Of a stretch of 64,000 bases of DNA, positions 39,099 to 48,549 are shown piece by piece. How positions within the stretch are numbered: the stretch's first letter is position 1; the number at the start of each line of letters is the position of its first letter. The DNA comes from Neisseria subflava (GTDB taxonomy: Bacteria; Pseudomonadota; Gammaproteobacteria; Burkholderiales; Neisseriaceae): the NCBI RefSeq assembly GCF_024205705.1, contig NZ_CP073115.1, positions 2,108,001-2,172,000 of the forward strand, in the 5' to 3' direction. The translations under genes and the position numbers were made by a program. Below the pieces are notes generated by a model. It saw only the letters and a list, made by a program, of their open reading frames with translations, searched no databases and was not told where the DNA came from.

Positions 39099-40049
39099 TT
39101 ACGGTTGATACTGTTTGAAATAGTCCAACACCGTTTGCGGCAGCCATTGCAGATTCAGACGGCCTTGATCGCGGCTGACGAAGCCGACATGCCCACCGTA
39201 TGCCGGTTGCAGCAGCGTAACGGCCGAGGACACGTCCCGCCCGGTCGGCAGGGCTTCCGGCGGCAGGAAAGGGTCGTTGACGGCATTGAGCAGCAGCAAC
39301 GGCGTATCCACGCCTTTCAGGAACGGTTTGCAGGAATTGCGGCGATAGTAATCGTGGCGGTCGGCAAAACCGTGTAGCGGCGCGGTAAAGCGGTCGTCAA
39401 AATCGCCAAGCGTTTTGCAGTTTTGCTGGCTTAAGGCCGTCTGAAACCGGGGAATCGCTCGGGCTTTCGGCAACAGCGAGTTTAAAAAATAGCGCGTGTA
39501 AATCAGTCGCGTCATGCCCTGATCAAAACGCGTACCGGCCGCCACGGCATCAACCGGTGCGGAAACGACGGCAGAAGCGCGCGGAACGGCATTGCTGCCC
39601 TGCTCGCCCAAATATTTGGCCAGGGCATTACCCCCCAAAGAAACGCCGACAGCGTAGATGGTTGAATAGCGTTGTGCCAGCGTGTTGAGCATAAAAGCGA
39701 TTTCGGGCGTATCGCCGAGATGGTAGAACACGGGCGCGGTGTTTTCTATGTCGCCACAACTGCGAAAATGGGCAACCACGCCGTTCCAACCGCGCTGCTG
39801 TACGGCTTTCATCAACTCGACTGCGTAATGGCTTTCGCTGCTGCCTTCCAGTCCGTGGAACAAAACCACCAACGGCGCATCGGGGTCGGCGCTGTCGACA
39901 AAATCGTAGGCAACTTGGGTTTTGCCGGTACTGTCGGGCAGAAGCTCGCGGCGGTAGTCGGGCGCTTTGCCTTGCAGCAGCTTGGCAAACAGGGTGTCGG
40001 CATGGCCGTTTCTGAGCCAATAAGGCGTGTTGGGTGAACGTGTATTCAT
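39099..40049 (-). CDS. YheT-family alpha/beta-hydrolase
   Basis: 316 residues. FHGLEGSSESHYAVELM (oxyanion region), YAVGVSLGGNALAKYLG (nucleophile Ser), PLLLLNAVNDPFLPPEALP (Asp) and GGHVGFVS (His) are the standard YheT/ABHD1-3 motifs. Predicted esterase with unknown substrate. An uptake sequence lies inside the gene. It precedes the PAP2 gene across a short gap containing one uptake sequence. Confidence 0.9.
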   Translation of the reverse strand: MNTRSPNTPYWLRNGHADTLFAKLLQGKAPDYRRELLPDSTGKTQVAYDFVDSADPDAPLVVLFHGLEGSSESHYAVELMKAVQQRGWNGVVAHFRSCGDIENTAPVFYHLGDTPEIAFMLNTLAQRYSTIYAVGVSLGGNALAKYLGEQGSNAVPRASAVVSAPVDAVAAGTRFDQGMTRLIYTRYFLNSLLPKARAIPRFQTALSQQNCKTLGDFDDRFTAPLHGFADRHDYYRRNSCKPFLKGVDTPLLLLNAVNDPFLPPEALPTGRDVSSAVTLLQPAYGGHVGFVSRDQGRLNLQWLPQTVLDYFKQYQP

Positions 40050-40061
40050 AATTCGTTTCTT

Positions 40062-40688
40062 CTATTTTTCAGACGGCCTGAAGATGAGTATATACACCAG
40101 CAAGGCAGTCAGCGTGCCGTTTGTCCAGCCTGCCCAAACGTCGGTGGGATAATGCACGCCCAAATAAATGCGTGAAAACCCGGTCAGCAGGGCAAAGGAA
40201 ATACCGCCTATCCAAGCGGCGCGGCGGTAGCGCGTGCGGCGGCAAAACAATATCAGCATGACGGCAATGGCGGCGGAAAACGTACTGTGGCCGCTGGGGA
40301 AGGAAAAATTGCTCTCTTCAATCAGACGCGGCCAAAGCAGCGGACGTTCGCGGGCAAACCAAACCTTCACAATCAGCATATTCAAAGTCGGTACCAATGC
40401 CGCCAACACGCAAAACAGTGCCTCGCGCTTCTTATCGGCAAAATACAGGGCTGCGGCGACTGCGCCGATCAGCGGCACGGCAATCGCGGTTTTGCCCAGA
40501 TAGTGCAACACGGTGGCAATCGGATCAAACCATGTGCCTGCGTGAGCATGGACGGCGTGCATCAGCGGCGGCTCAAAAGCAAAGCCGCCATATTGCGCCA
40601 GCCAAATGCCGATGATGAGGGTCGGCGGCAAAAACAGCAAAGAGGCAAAAGTCAGTACGCGTTTGGATTGGGCCGGGGATAAGTGCAT
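40062..40688 (-). CDS. PAP2-family phosphatase, membrane bound
   Basis: 208 residues with about six helices. The three phosphatase motifs are KVWFARERP, FPSGHSTFS and SRIYLGVHYPTDVWAGW. The family includes undecaprenyl-pyrophosphate, phosphatidylglycerophosphate and lipid A phosphatases; the substrate is not readable. The start at 40688 overlaps the last base of the cinA stop codon (TAATG), so translation is coupled. The frame extends to 40751 inside cinA. Confidence 0.9.
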   Translation of the reverse strand: MHLSPAQSKRVLTFASLLFLPPTLIIGIWLAQYGGFAFEPPLMHAVHAHAGTWFDPIATVLHYLGKTAIAVPLIGAVAAALYFADKKREALFCVLAALVPTLNMLIVKVWFARERPLLWPRLIEESNFSFPSGHSTFSAAIAVMLILFCRRTRYRRAAWIGGISFALLTGFSRIYLGVHYPTDVWAGWTNGTLTALLVYILIFRPSEK

Positions 40689-41488
40689 TATTCCACCGTT
40701 TCTTTCAAAGTCGCGCCAATCGCCTGCAAACCCTGCAACGCATCTTCCCACGCAGCATCCAGCAAGCGGCAGGCCTCGCCTTCCGCTTTGATGCCGAACT
40801 CGATATGCGGCGGAGTATAACGGCCGTCTGAATCGGTACGGCCCACGGTGGGCAGGCTGTACGAACGGATACCGGCGTAGGTACGCTCAAGATGTTCCAT
40901 AATCGGCGTAATGCGCGATTCGGGTTGGTCGAACACATACACGCTGCGGCTGCCGCGTTCGGTTTGGTTGAAGCGGTCGGCGTAATAAGTTTCCAATACC
41001 CATTCGGCCATCGGGTGCGCCATCACGGGGAAACCGGGGAAGAAATAATGCTCGCGGATGGAAAATCCGGCGATGTTGTTAAACGGATTGGGCACCAATT
41101 CCGCGCCTTCGGGAAAATCCGCCATCTTCAGGCGTTGGGCGTGTTCCGGCGAATCGAGCGGTTCGCCGCGTTTCTGGGTCACGCCTTCGATAAACTTGGC
41201 GGCTTCAGGATGACGGACGACAGGCAAATCCAAAGCAGCCGCTGCGGCTTGGCGCGTGTGGTCATCAGGCGTAGAACCAATACCGCCAGTAACGAAAGTC
41301 GGCAGGCCGTCTGAAAAACTGCGGCGCAGTTGTTTGACCAACAAATCGGGTTCATCAGGCAGATATTGCACCTGATTGAGCTTCAGCCCGTGCGATTCCA
41401 ATAAAGATTTAAAAAAGGCGAAATGCTTGTCTTGACGGCTGCCGTGCAGGATTTCGTCGCCGATGATGATGAGGTTAAAAGCGTTCAT
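40688..41488 (-). CDS. CinA-like molybdopterin-binding domain protein
   Basis: 266 residues. The N-terminal MoCF-like domain has NLIIIGDEILHGSRQDKHF and FVTGGIGSTPDDHT, the phosphate-binding and metal-site pattern of the CinA/competence-damage family, and IREHYFFPGFPVM. The C-terminal nicotinamide-mononucleotide amidase domain of full CinA is missing. Despite the family name, no evidence links it to competence here. Confidence 0.85.
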   Translation of the reverse strand: MNAFNLIIIGDEILHGSRQDKHFAFFKSLLESHGLKLNQVQYLPDEPDLLVKQLRRSFSDGLPTFVTGGIGSTPDDHTRQAAAAALDLPVVRHPEAAKFIEGVTQKRGEPLDSPEHAQRLKMADFPEGAELVPNPFNNIAGFSIREHYFFPGFPVMAHPMAEWVLETYYADRFNQTERGSRSVYVFDQPESRITPIMEHLERTYAGIRSYSLPTVGRTDSDGRYTPPHIEFGIKAEGEACRLLDAAWEDALQGLQAIGATLKETVE

Positions 41489-41598
41489 GATGAGGTTTCT
41501 TTAATACGGCCCTCCGAACATTCAGACGGCCTAATTGCTGACAATGTATTCCATTTATAAGATAATGGTTTCAACTTTTCAAGTCTGGAGGAATCCCA

Positions 41599-42942
41599 AT
41601 GAGCCAAAACCATACCATTTTACAAAATCTCCCCATCGGTCAAAAAGTCGGCATCGCCTTCTCCGGCGGTCTTGATACCTCTGCCGCACTGTTGTGGATG
41701 AAACTCAAAGGCGCGCTGCCTTACGCCTACACCGCCAACCTCGGCCAACCTGACGAAGACGATTACAACGCCATTCCTAAAAAAGCGATGGAATACGGTG
41801 CGGAAAATGCCCGCCTGATCGACTGCCGCGCGCAGTTAGCACACGAAGGCATCGCCGCCATCCAATGCGGCGCGTTCCACGTTTCTACCGGCGGCATCGC
41901 CTACTTCAACACCACGCCTCTGGGCCGCGCCGTTACCGGCACCATGCTCGTTTCCGCCATGAAAGAAGACGATGTGAATATCTGGGGCGACGGCAGCACC
42001 TACAAAGGCAACGACATCGAGCGTTTCTACCGCTACGGCCTCTTGACCAATCCCGCGTTGAAAATCTACAAACCTTGGCTAGACCAACAATTTATCGACG
42101 AACTCGGCGGCCGTCACGAAATGAGCGAATTTCTGATTGCCAACGGCTTCAACTACAAAATGTCGGTTGAAAAAGCCTACTCTACCGACTCCAATATGCT
42201 GGGTGCCACCCACGAAGCCAAAGACTTGGAATTCCTCAACAGCGGCATCAAAATCGTTAAGCCTATCATGGGCGTTGCCTTCTGGGACGAAAACGTCGAA
42301 GTCAAACCTGAAGAAGTCAGCGTACGCTTTGAAGAAGGCGTGCCGGTTGCACTGAACGGCAAAGAATACGCCGATCCTGTCGAACTCTTCCTCGAAGCCA
42401 ACCGCATCGGCGGCCGTCACGGCTTGGGCATGAGCGACCAAATCGAAAACCGCATCATCGAAGCCAAATCACGCGGCATCTACGAAGCCCCGGGCATGGC
42501 ATTGTTCCACATCGCCTACGAGCGTTTGGTGACCGGTATCCACAACGAAGACACCATCGAACAATACCGCATCAACGGCCTGCGCCTCGGCCGCCTGCTC
42601 TACCAAGGCCGCTGGTTTGACAGCCAAGCCCTCATGTTGCGCGAAACCGCCCAACGCTGGGTTGCCAAAGCCATTACCGGCGAAGTCACCCTCGAACTGC
42701 GTCGCGGCAACGACTACTCGATTCTGAACACCGAATCGCCTAACCTGACCTACCAACCGGAACGCCTGAGCATGGAAAAAGTCGAAGACGCAGCGTTCAC
42801 ACCGCTCGACCGCATCGGCCAACTGACCATGCGCAACCTCGACATCACCGACACACGCGCCAAACTGGGTATTTACTCGCAAAGCGGTTTGTTGGCATTG
42901 GGCGAAGGCTCTGTATTACCGCAGTTGAATAATAAGGAGTAG
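41599..42942 (+). CDS. argG: ArgG, argininosuccinate synthase
   Basis: Citrulline plus aspartate plus ATP gives argininosuccinate. 447 residues, the long form of the family. The ATP pyrophosphatase loop is GIAFSGGLDTSAAL, with GDGSTYKGNDIERFYRYGL further on. Preceded by GGAGG. A second arginine gene in this window besides argA, but not linked to it. Confidence 0.97.
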   Translation: MSQNHTILQNLPIGQKVGIAFSGGLDTSAALLWMKLKGALPYAYTANLGQPDEDDYNAIPKKAMEYGAENARLIDCRAQLAHEGIAAIQCGAFHVSTGGIAYFNTTPLGRAVTGTMLVSAMKEDDVNIWGDGSTYKGNDIERFYRYGLLTNPALKIYKPWLDQQFIDELGGRHEMSEFLIANGFNYKMSVEKAYSTDSNMLGATHEAKDLEFLNSGIKIVKPIMGVAFWDENVEVKPEEVSVRFEEGVPVALNGKEYADPVELFLEANRIGGRHGLGMSDQIENRIIEAKSRGIYEAPGMALFHIAYERLVTGIHNEDTIEQYRINGLRLGRLLYQGRWFDSQALMLRETAQRWVAKAITGEVTLELRRGNDYSILNTESPNLTYQPERLSMEKVEDAAFTPLDRIGQLTMRNLDITDTRAKLGIYSQSGLLALGEGSVLPQLNNKE

Positions 42943-42984
42943 AATGAGGGGCTTTAAAGCCCCCTTATTTTTTAAAGGAATAAA

Positions 42985-43200
42985 ATGAAAGAATATAAGG
43001 CCGTCATTTATCAAGAGAACCTGCTTTCCAGTTTGGTTTTCGGCAGTGCCAAAATCAATCCGGTCAAATTCAGCGATTTCCTCAACAGCCACGCTTCGCA
43101 AGGATGGAAGGTCGTTACCATGGAAAAAGACCAGCGCCGCATGCTGCTGTTTTTCGTGCGTGAAGCCTACGTCGTTATTTTGGAAAAAGAACGTGTTTAA
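42985..43200 (+). CDS. Small protein with DUF4177-like fold
   Basis: 71 residues: MKEYKAVIYQENLLSSL, then FSDFLNSHASQGWKVVTMEKDQRRMLLFFVREAYVVILEKE. The LN..A.QGWKVV pattern with a basic strand after it is the DUF4177 signature. Preceded by AAAGGAA. It overlaps the next gene by eight bases. Confidence 0.75.
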   Translation: MKEYKAVIYQENLLSSLVFGSAKINPVKFSDFLNSHASQGWKVVTMEKDQRRMLLFFVREAYVVILEKERV

Positions 43201-43408
43201 ACTCGGCGTCTATGCCTGTCTCGGATTGTTCGTCAGCTGGGTGTTGCTCTTGATTTTGCAACTTTGGTTTTCCTTCATCGATGCCGATATGTTTCTCAAA
43301 ATCACCCTGACCATGGCAGGTTTTTTCATTATCATTCTGGCCAGCTTACTGGTCATCAGCCAGTATTTTTCCGAAAAGAAAATGAAGGACGACGGATTTA
43401 TCAACTGA
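43193..43408 (+). CDS. Small inner-membrane protein, GTG start
   Basis: 71 residues from a GTG at 43193 with GGAAAAAGAA upstream. Two transmembrane helices (about 5-25 and 37-58) and a charged tail (SEKKMKDDGF). Its frame is open further upstream, but that part overlaps the DUF4177-like gene in another frame, so the coupled GTG is the likely start. Family unknown. Confidence 0.6.
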   Translation: MFKLGVYACLGLFVSWVLLLILQLWFSFIDADMFLKITLTMAGFFIIILASLLVISQYFSEKKMKDDGFIN

Positions 43409-43537
43409 TACTACTTCAGGAAGCGCCATGTATGCTTTATCCGAAACCTTGACGCAACATCCTTGTTTAATAGACGAGGCCGTCTGAAATGTAAGTTTCA
43501 GACGGCCTTATTACCCTTCCCAAATTTATCAAATACC

Positions 43538-43987
43538 ATGAAATTCTTTTCTCACTTTTATCTTGAAAATCATATGTATTTCCACGACTACTTGAAATAT
43601 ATCCTGATTTTCGCCGCCCTCGTCATCCTCCTGCTCACCGTATCGCAATACCTGCGCCACCGCATGGACACCAAATACCGCGACCTGAGCATTATTGCGC
43701 TGTTGTTGCTCATCCTCATCTGCGGCACGCAATATCTTTCATACAGCGAGCGTCAAAACTTTGCCGCCGATACTTCGCGCATGGTAGGTTTTCTCAATGC
43801 CTTGATTGAAAACCAAAAAGTTGAAAAACAAGACATCATCGTCAACAGCACGCGCCTGTTCAACGGCATGATTATCGGCATCAAAAACCAATACTACGAA
43901 GTCCATTTCAATCAAGACTTCTCCGCCTACACGCTGACGCCCATCAATTTGGTCAACAACAATATCGAACTCATCGATAAAGAATAA
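43538..43987 (+). CDS. DUF3290 membrane protein
   Basis: 149 residues from the ATG at 43538. Two transmembrane helices (about 19-40 and 52-70), then a domain with DIIVNSTRLFNGMIIGIKNQYYEVHFNQDFSAY, characteristic of DUF3290. The family is commonly followed by DUF421 genes, as here. Confidence 0.8.
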   Translation: MKFFSHFYLENHMYFHDYLKYILIFAALVILLLTVSQYLRHRMDTKYRDLSIIALLLLILICGTQYLSYSERQNFAADTSRMVGFLNALIENQKVEKQDIIVNSTRLFNGMIIGIKNQYYEVHFNQDFSAYTLTPINLVNNNIELIDKE

Positions 43988-44001
43988 CAGGATACACACA
44001 C

Positions 44002-44634
44002 ATGGAAGCATACTCCCTGCTCGCCCTCAAACTACTGATGGGTATTTTAGGTTTGATTTTGCAAATCAACCTCTTAGGTAAAGGCAACCTCGCGCCGACC
44101 TCTGCCATGGACCAAGTGCAAAACTATGTACTCGGCGGCATCATCGGTGGCGTGATTTACAGCGACAGCGTCGGCCTGTTGCAATTTTTCCTCGTACTGA
44201 TTTTGTGGACGCTGTTGGTCTTAAGCCTGAAATTCATCAAAAACCACAATCGCTGGGTCAAATCCATCATTGACGGCAAATCCGTCTGGGTTATCGTCAA
44301 CGGCAAAATCCAAACCGATGAATGCATGAAAAACGGCATCAGCGCACACGACCTCATGTTCAAACTCCGCGCCGCCGGCATCTACGAAATCTCTGCCGTC
44401 AAACGTGCCGTGATGGAACAAAACGGCCAGCTCGCCGTCATTAAGTACGGCGACGAAAGCCTGCGCTATCCACTGATTACAGACGGCCAAGTTGACCCCG
44501 ACATCCTCGAAATCATTAAGCGTGATGAAGAATGGCTGCAACAAGAGCTTGCCCGCCTCCACCTTGAAGCCTCGCAAGTCTATATCGGCGAATACATAGA
44601 CGGAAAATTGGTGGCACACCGTTATCCTTCTTGA
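44002..44634 (+). CDS. DUF421 (YetF-like) membrane protein
   Basis: 210 residues. N-terminal helices (LALKLLMGILGLILQINLLG, QFFLVLILWTLLVLSLKFI) with DQVQNYVLGGIIGGVIY between them; then the cytoplasmic DUF421 domain (VIVNGKIQTDECMKNGISAHDLMFKLRAAGIY) and a C-terminal region. The DUF3290-DUF421 pair is a conserved module in many bacteria; role unknown, envelope function inferred. Confidence 0.85.
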   Translation: MEAYSLLALKLLMGILGLILQINLLGKGNLAPTSAMDQVQNYVLGGIIGGVIYSDSVGLLQFFLVLILWTLLVLSLKFIKNHNRWVKSIIDGKSVWVIVNGKIQTDECMKNGISAHDLMFKLRAAGIYEISAVKRAVMEQNGQLAVIKYGDESLRYPLITDGQVDPDILEIIKRDEEWLQQELARLHLEASQVYIGEYIDGKLVAHRYPS

Positions 44635-44645
44635 TTTGAAAATAG

Positions 44646-44684
44646 CAGGCCGTCTGAAACCTTGATTTCAGACGGCCTTTTTGT
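44646..44684. terminator. Uptake-sequence hairpin after the DUF421 gene
   Basis: CAGGCCGTCTGAAAC and GATTTCAGACGGCCTTTTTG pair around a short loop, between converging genes. Confidence 0.85.
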
Positions 44685-44706
44685 ATTCAGCCCAAACACT
44701 GATTTT

Positions 44707-45078
44707 TTAATCGCGATATTCAAACGTTGCGCCCAAAAATTGAGCCAGTACGGAGACGTGGGAATGTCGAGGGTCTTTGATGGCGGTCAGCAACAAGATA
44801 TTGCCGTGTTGTTTTTCCAAATCCAGCAGCCGCTTGATGGCGGCTTGCTCCGTATCGCCATGCAACTCTTCATGATAACGGCTGACAAAACCGTCGAAAT
44901 TTTGAGCCGGATTTTCGTGATACCAGCGGCGCAGGTTTGCACTGGGCGTAATGTCTTTCAGCCAAAGTGCAGTAGCGAAAACCTCTTTGCGGACGCCGCG
45001 CGGATAGAGGCGGTCGATAAAGACGGCGGTTTGTTTAGAATCGGGTTGATAGGCGTAAATGCGCTGTACGGTAAACAT
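44707..45078 (-). CDS. DUF488 family protein
   Basis: 123 residues from the ATG at 45078, preceded by GGAG. It has the DUF488 marks: VFIDRLYPRGVRKE, WLKDITPSANLRRWYHENP and LLTAIKDPRHSHVSVLAQFL. Function is unknown; family members are small and cytoplasmic. Confidence 0.85.
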   Translation of the reverse strand: MFTVQRIYAYQPDSKQTAVFIDRLYPRGVRKEVFATALWLKDITPSANLRRWYHENPAQNFDGFVSRYHEELHGDTEQAAIKRLLDLEKQHGNILLLTAIKDPRHSHVSVLAQFLGATFEYRD

Positions 45079-45141
45079 TTTTTTCGTCTCCAATGGATTC
45101 AGGCCGCCTGAAAATTCAGACGGCCTGATGTTTTTTAGGGT

Positions 45142-45924
45142 TTAGAACAGTTTTTTGACTTCGGCTTCGATATCGTCGGCTCGCATAAAGGTTTCGCCGA
45201 TCAGGAAAGTATGCACGCCGTGGCCGCGCATGAAATCGACGTCTTCTTTGTTGCGGATGCCGCTTTCGGTTACAACGGTTTTGCCGTTTAATTCGGGCAA
45301 GAGGTCGAGGGTTTGTTGCAGGGTCACTTCAAACGTACGCAGGTTGCGGTTGTTGACGCCCCACAACGGCGTGGTCATGTTGCGGCATTTTTCCAGCTCG
45401 GACGCATCGTGCAACTCCAACAATACAGTCATGCCCAATTCGTGGGCAACGGCTTCAAAACGCTCAAGCTGCTCGGCTTCCAAGGCAGCGGCAATCAGAA
45501 GAACCGCATCCGCACCCCACGCGCGCGCCTGATAGATTTGGTATTCGTCGATGATGAAATCTTTACGCAAGACCGGCAGCGCCGCAGCCGCACGCGCCTG
45601 TTTCAAATATTCGGGCGAGCCTTGGAAATAAGGTTCGTCCGTCAACACGGACAAACAGGCCGCGCCGGCTTTTTCATAGGCAGCGGCGATTTCGGCAGGA
45701 TGAAAATCAGGACGGATCAGGCCTTTGCTCGGGCTGGCTTTTTTGACTTCGGCAATAATGGCAGGCAGATTCTGCGCGTGTTTTTCACGGATCGAGCCGA
45801 TAAAGCTGCGAACCGGCGCAGCAGCCTGCGCTTGGGCTTTGATGTCTTCCAAGGAAACGGCGGCTTTTTGGGCGGCCACTTCTTCTGCTTTGGTGGCAAG
45901 GATTTTGTTGAGAATATCGGTCAT
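45142..45924 (-). CDS. trpC: TrpC, indole-3-glycerol-phosphate synthase
   Basis: Tryptophan synthesis step. 260 residues, a TIM barrel: AEVKKASPSKGLI, VLTDEPYFQGSPEYL, VLRKDFIIDEYQIYQARAWGADAVLLI, GVNNRNLRTFEV and VTESGIRN. A stand-alone enzyme, not fused to TrpF. No other trp genes are adjacent. Confidence 0.96.
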   Translation of the reverse strand: MTDILNKILATKAEEVAAQKAAVSLEDIKAQAQAAAPVRSFIGSIREKHAQNLPAIIAEVKKASPSKGLIRPDFHPAEIAAAYEKAGAACLSVLTDEPYFQGSPEYLKQARAAAALPVLRKDFIIDEYQIYQARAWGADAVLLIAAALEAEQLERFEAVAHELGMTVLLELHDASELEKCRNMTTPLWGVNNRNLRTFEVTLQQTLDLLPELNGKTVVTESGIRNKEDVDFMRGHGVHTFLIGETFMRADDIEAEVKKLF

Positions 45925-46067
45925 GGCGTTTTTCTATTGGGGCTGATTTTCGGGTTTGAATCGTGCAACATGCTGCTGCAGATTAGATTTCAGACGGCCT
46001 GAATGCCGCTATTTTAATGGTTTGAAAAAAGGCGGGCAAGAATGCCCGCCTTTGTGTCTGCTTCAAT

Positions 46068-47540
46068 TTAGTGATGAATGCCCAAAACGGACGCGTTGTG
46101 GCTGATGATTTCGTCCGCCAAAGACGGATTGTCGTTCAGCTTGATACCGTAGCCGGGCACCAATTCTTTCAGACGGCCTGACCATGATTCGGCATGATCT
46201 GGGAAGCATTGGTTGATCAGCTTAATCATCAAAGGTACGGCGGTTGATGCACCTGGGGACGCGCCCAGCAATGCGGCCAGCGAGCCGTCGGCATGGGCGA
46301 CGATTTCGGTACCAAATTGGAGTACGCCGCCTTTTTTCGGGTCTTTTTTGATGATTTGCACACGCTGACCGGCGGTAATCAGTTCCCAATCGTCAGGATT
46401 GGCTTCCGGATAATACTCTAAGAGCGAAGTGAAGCGTTCTTCTTTGGTTTTACGCAATTCGCCCAAGAGGTATTTGGTCAGCGGCATATTAGCCCAACCG
46501 GCGCGGAGCATAGGATAGAGGTTGTCCATGTGGATGGACATCGGCAAATCCATGAGCGAGCCTTGTTTGAGGAAGTTGGGACGGAAGCCTGCATACGGGC
46601 CGAACATCAAATGGCGTTGTCCGTCCACGTTGCGGGTATCCAAATGCGGAACGGACATAGGGGGCGCGCCGACGGAGGCTTGGCCGTACACTTTGGCGTT
46701 GTGTTGCGCGGCCGTTTCGGGATTGCTGTTGCGGAAGAAGAGGCCGGAAACCGGAAAGCCGCCGTAGCCTTTGCCTTCGGGGATACCGGATTTTTGCAGC
46801 AGAGTCAGTGCGCCGCCGCCTGCGCCGAGGAAGACGAAACGGGTGCGGAGTGTCAACGGGTCGTCATCGTCTTTGGTGCTGCTGGTTTTCAGCACCCATG
46901 CGCCGTCCGATTCGCGGTTGAGGTCGTCGACATGGCGGTTGAATTTGATTTTTACGCCTTTGTCGCTCAAGTATTTGACCATCTGGCGGGTCAGGCTGCC
47001 GAAATCGACGTCTGTGCCTTCGGCGGAGTAGTTGGCGGCGATGGATTGGTTTTCATCACGGCCGTTGATAACCAGCGGCGCCCATTCGGCGATTTTGGCG
47101 CGGTCGGTAGAAAACTCCATTTTTTCGAAGAGTTTTTGGTTTTTGAACACGTCGAAACGTTTTTGCAGATAATCGCAATGATCGGCGTTCATCACCAGCG
47201 ACATGTGGGGGACGGAATTGATGAAAGAGCGGTCGGTCAGTTTGCCTTCTTCGACCAAAGTCGACCAAAATTGGCGGCTGATATGGAATTGTTCGGCAAT
47301 ATTAAGGGCGCGGGTCGGATCGATCGTGCCGTCGGCAGTCAGGGGCGCATAGTTCAATTCACACAGCGCAGAGTGTCCCGTACCGGCATTGTTCCATGCA
47401 TTTGATGATTCCAACGCTACATCTTCCAAGCGTTCGATCAGGGTGATTTCCCAAGATGGTTCGAGTTCTTTGAGCAATACGCCCAAAGTGGCGCTCATAA
47501 TGCCGCCGCCTACTAATACGACATCGGTTGCTTCAGCCAT
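46068..47540 (-). CDS. mqo: Mqo, malate:quinone oxidoreductase
   Basis: Membrane-associated FAD enzyme oxidising malate to oxaloacetate with electrons passed to quinone. 490 residues from the ATG at 47540, preceded by AGGAGT. FAD-binding VVLVGGGIMSATLGVLL at the N-terminus, SSNAWNNAGTGHSALCELNY and GASPGASTAVPLM near the C-terminus are diagnostic. Neisseria relies on Mqo rather than NAD malate dehydrogenase, as I recall. Confidence 0.97.
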   Translation of the reverse strand: MAEATDVVLVGGGIMSATLGVLLKELEPSWEITLIERLEDVALESSNAWNNAGTGHSALCELNYAPLTADGTIDPTRALNIAEQFHISRQFWSTLVEEGKLTDRSFINSVPHMSLVMNADHCDYLQKRFDVFKNQKLFEKMEFSTDRAKIAEWAPLVINGRDENQSIAANYSAEGTDVDFGSLTRQMVKYLSDKGVKIKFNRHVDDLNRESDGAWVLKTSSTKDDDDPLTLRTRFVFLGAGGGALTLLQKSGIPEGKGYGGFPVSGLFFRNSNPETAAQHNAKVYGQASVGAPPMSVPHLDTRNVDGQRHLMFGPYAGFRPNFLKQGSLMDLPMSIHMDNLYPMLRAGWANMPLTKYLLGELRKTKEERFTSLLEYYPEANPDDWELITAGQRVQIIKKDPKKGGVLQFGTEIVAHADGSLAALLGASPGASTAVPLMIKLINQCFPDHAESWSGRLKELVPGYGIKLNDNPSLADEIISHNASVLGIHH

Positions 47541-47973
47541 GGTTTTACTCCTACTAAAGTCAGGCATGGTTTGCCTTGTGGTTATCTATCATTATAAACA
47601 ACTGATTTCAGAGGAATTATTTTGTATTTTTGTTGTGCATGAAACTTTTGTTGCCTGCTGAGTTTCCGAGCGTAAATGGCGGAAGGCAGTTTCGGTTTGG
47701 GTTCCAGATTTCAGGTCTTTATAATATGTTATTGAGAATTTAGTAGATTTTACGGAGAAATGCAAAGATTTTCTGTTCGGTTCATATAAAAATAAGAGAC
47801 TAGGCCATCTGAAAACGTTTTCTTAACCTTTATCCGCCAACGTTTGCCAAGAAAAAGAATTTTTCATTTCTTTTTTAATTGACCGTTTTTGTCAGCAATT
47901 TCAGCGCTAACAAACGTGAATCAACCGCCAATCTGCTATCATTTCGACTTATCCCACAACAAGGCAAACCGCC
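47541..47973. other. Intergenic region upstream of mqo
   Basis: About 430 bases, A+T-rich, between divergent mqo and a small membrane protein gene. It contains a decayed uptake sequence (GGCCATCTGAA near 47803) and TATAAT-like words near 47719. No open frame is convincing. Confidence 0.5.
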
Positions 47974-48234
47974 ATGTATCTGACACAAGAAAAACCCTAC
48001 CGCCCCCTATTGGTCGCACTGATGTTCCTCACCCTGCCGTTGGCGATGATATTGCACAATATCGTGCAAATCGCCTTTTCAGACGGCCAAGGACTGCTGG
48101 TCACGGTCAAAGACGGCGCATGGGCATGGCAAAGCGGCTGGCAGGATTCCGTCGCATGGTTCGTCTGCGGCATGTTTGCCTTCCTCAACCTGCCGATTGC
48201 CGGCGGACTGACTAAGCTGGCGTATAAAAAATGA
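47974..48234 (+). CDS. Small inner-membrane protein
   Basis: 86 residues, two hydrophobic helices (about 11-32 and 60-79). An uptake sequence inside the gene encodes the SDGQG segment. It overlaps the next gene by four bases (ATGA), so the two are coupled. Family not recognised. Confidence 0.65.
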   Translation: MYLTQEKPYRPLLVALMFLTLPLAMILHNIVQIAFSDGQGLLVTVKDGAWAWQSGWQDSVAWFVCGMFAFLNLPIAGGLTKLAYKK

Positions 48235-48467
48235 TGCGCCGGCATTCGCGTTACGCCATCTTCCTTGCCGGGGTCGCAGCGTGTGCCTCGGCGGCGGCAG
48301 GATTGATTTTTGAAGCCATCTTAGGCAATGCCGCATTGGCAGGCTTGCGTGGGCAAGGCGTGTTCTACTACACCCTCTCCGTATGGATCATCGCCATGCT
48401 GGCCCTGCCCAAACAGCTCACGCGCGCGCCGGAGCAGCCCATCGTCTTTCACAAGATGAAACGTTGA
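48231..48467 (+). CDS. Small inner-membrane protein
   Basis: 78 residues, basic N-terminus (MMRRHSR) and two helices (about 8-30 and 43-60), ending in a basic tail. Coupled to the gene before it; rsmG follows after about 80 bases. Family not recognised. Confidence 0.6.
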   Translation: MMRRHSRYAIFLAGVAACASAAAGLIFEAILGNAALAGLRGQGVFYYTLSVWIIAMLALPKQLTRAPEQPIVFHKMKR

Positions 48468-48549
48468 TTCAACAGGCACAAACATTTTCAGACGGCATGC
48501 TTTCCGTTACCATTACATCCAACGCGTTTTAACCAATAAGGAATAACAA

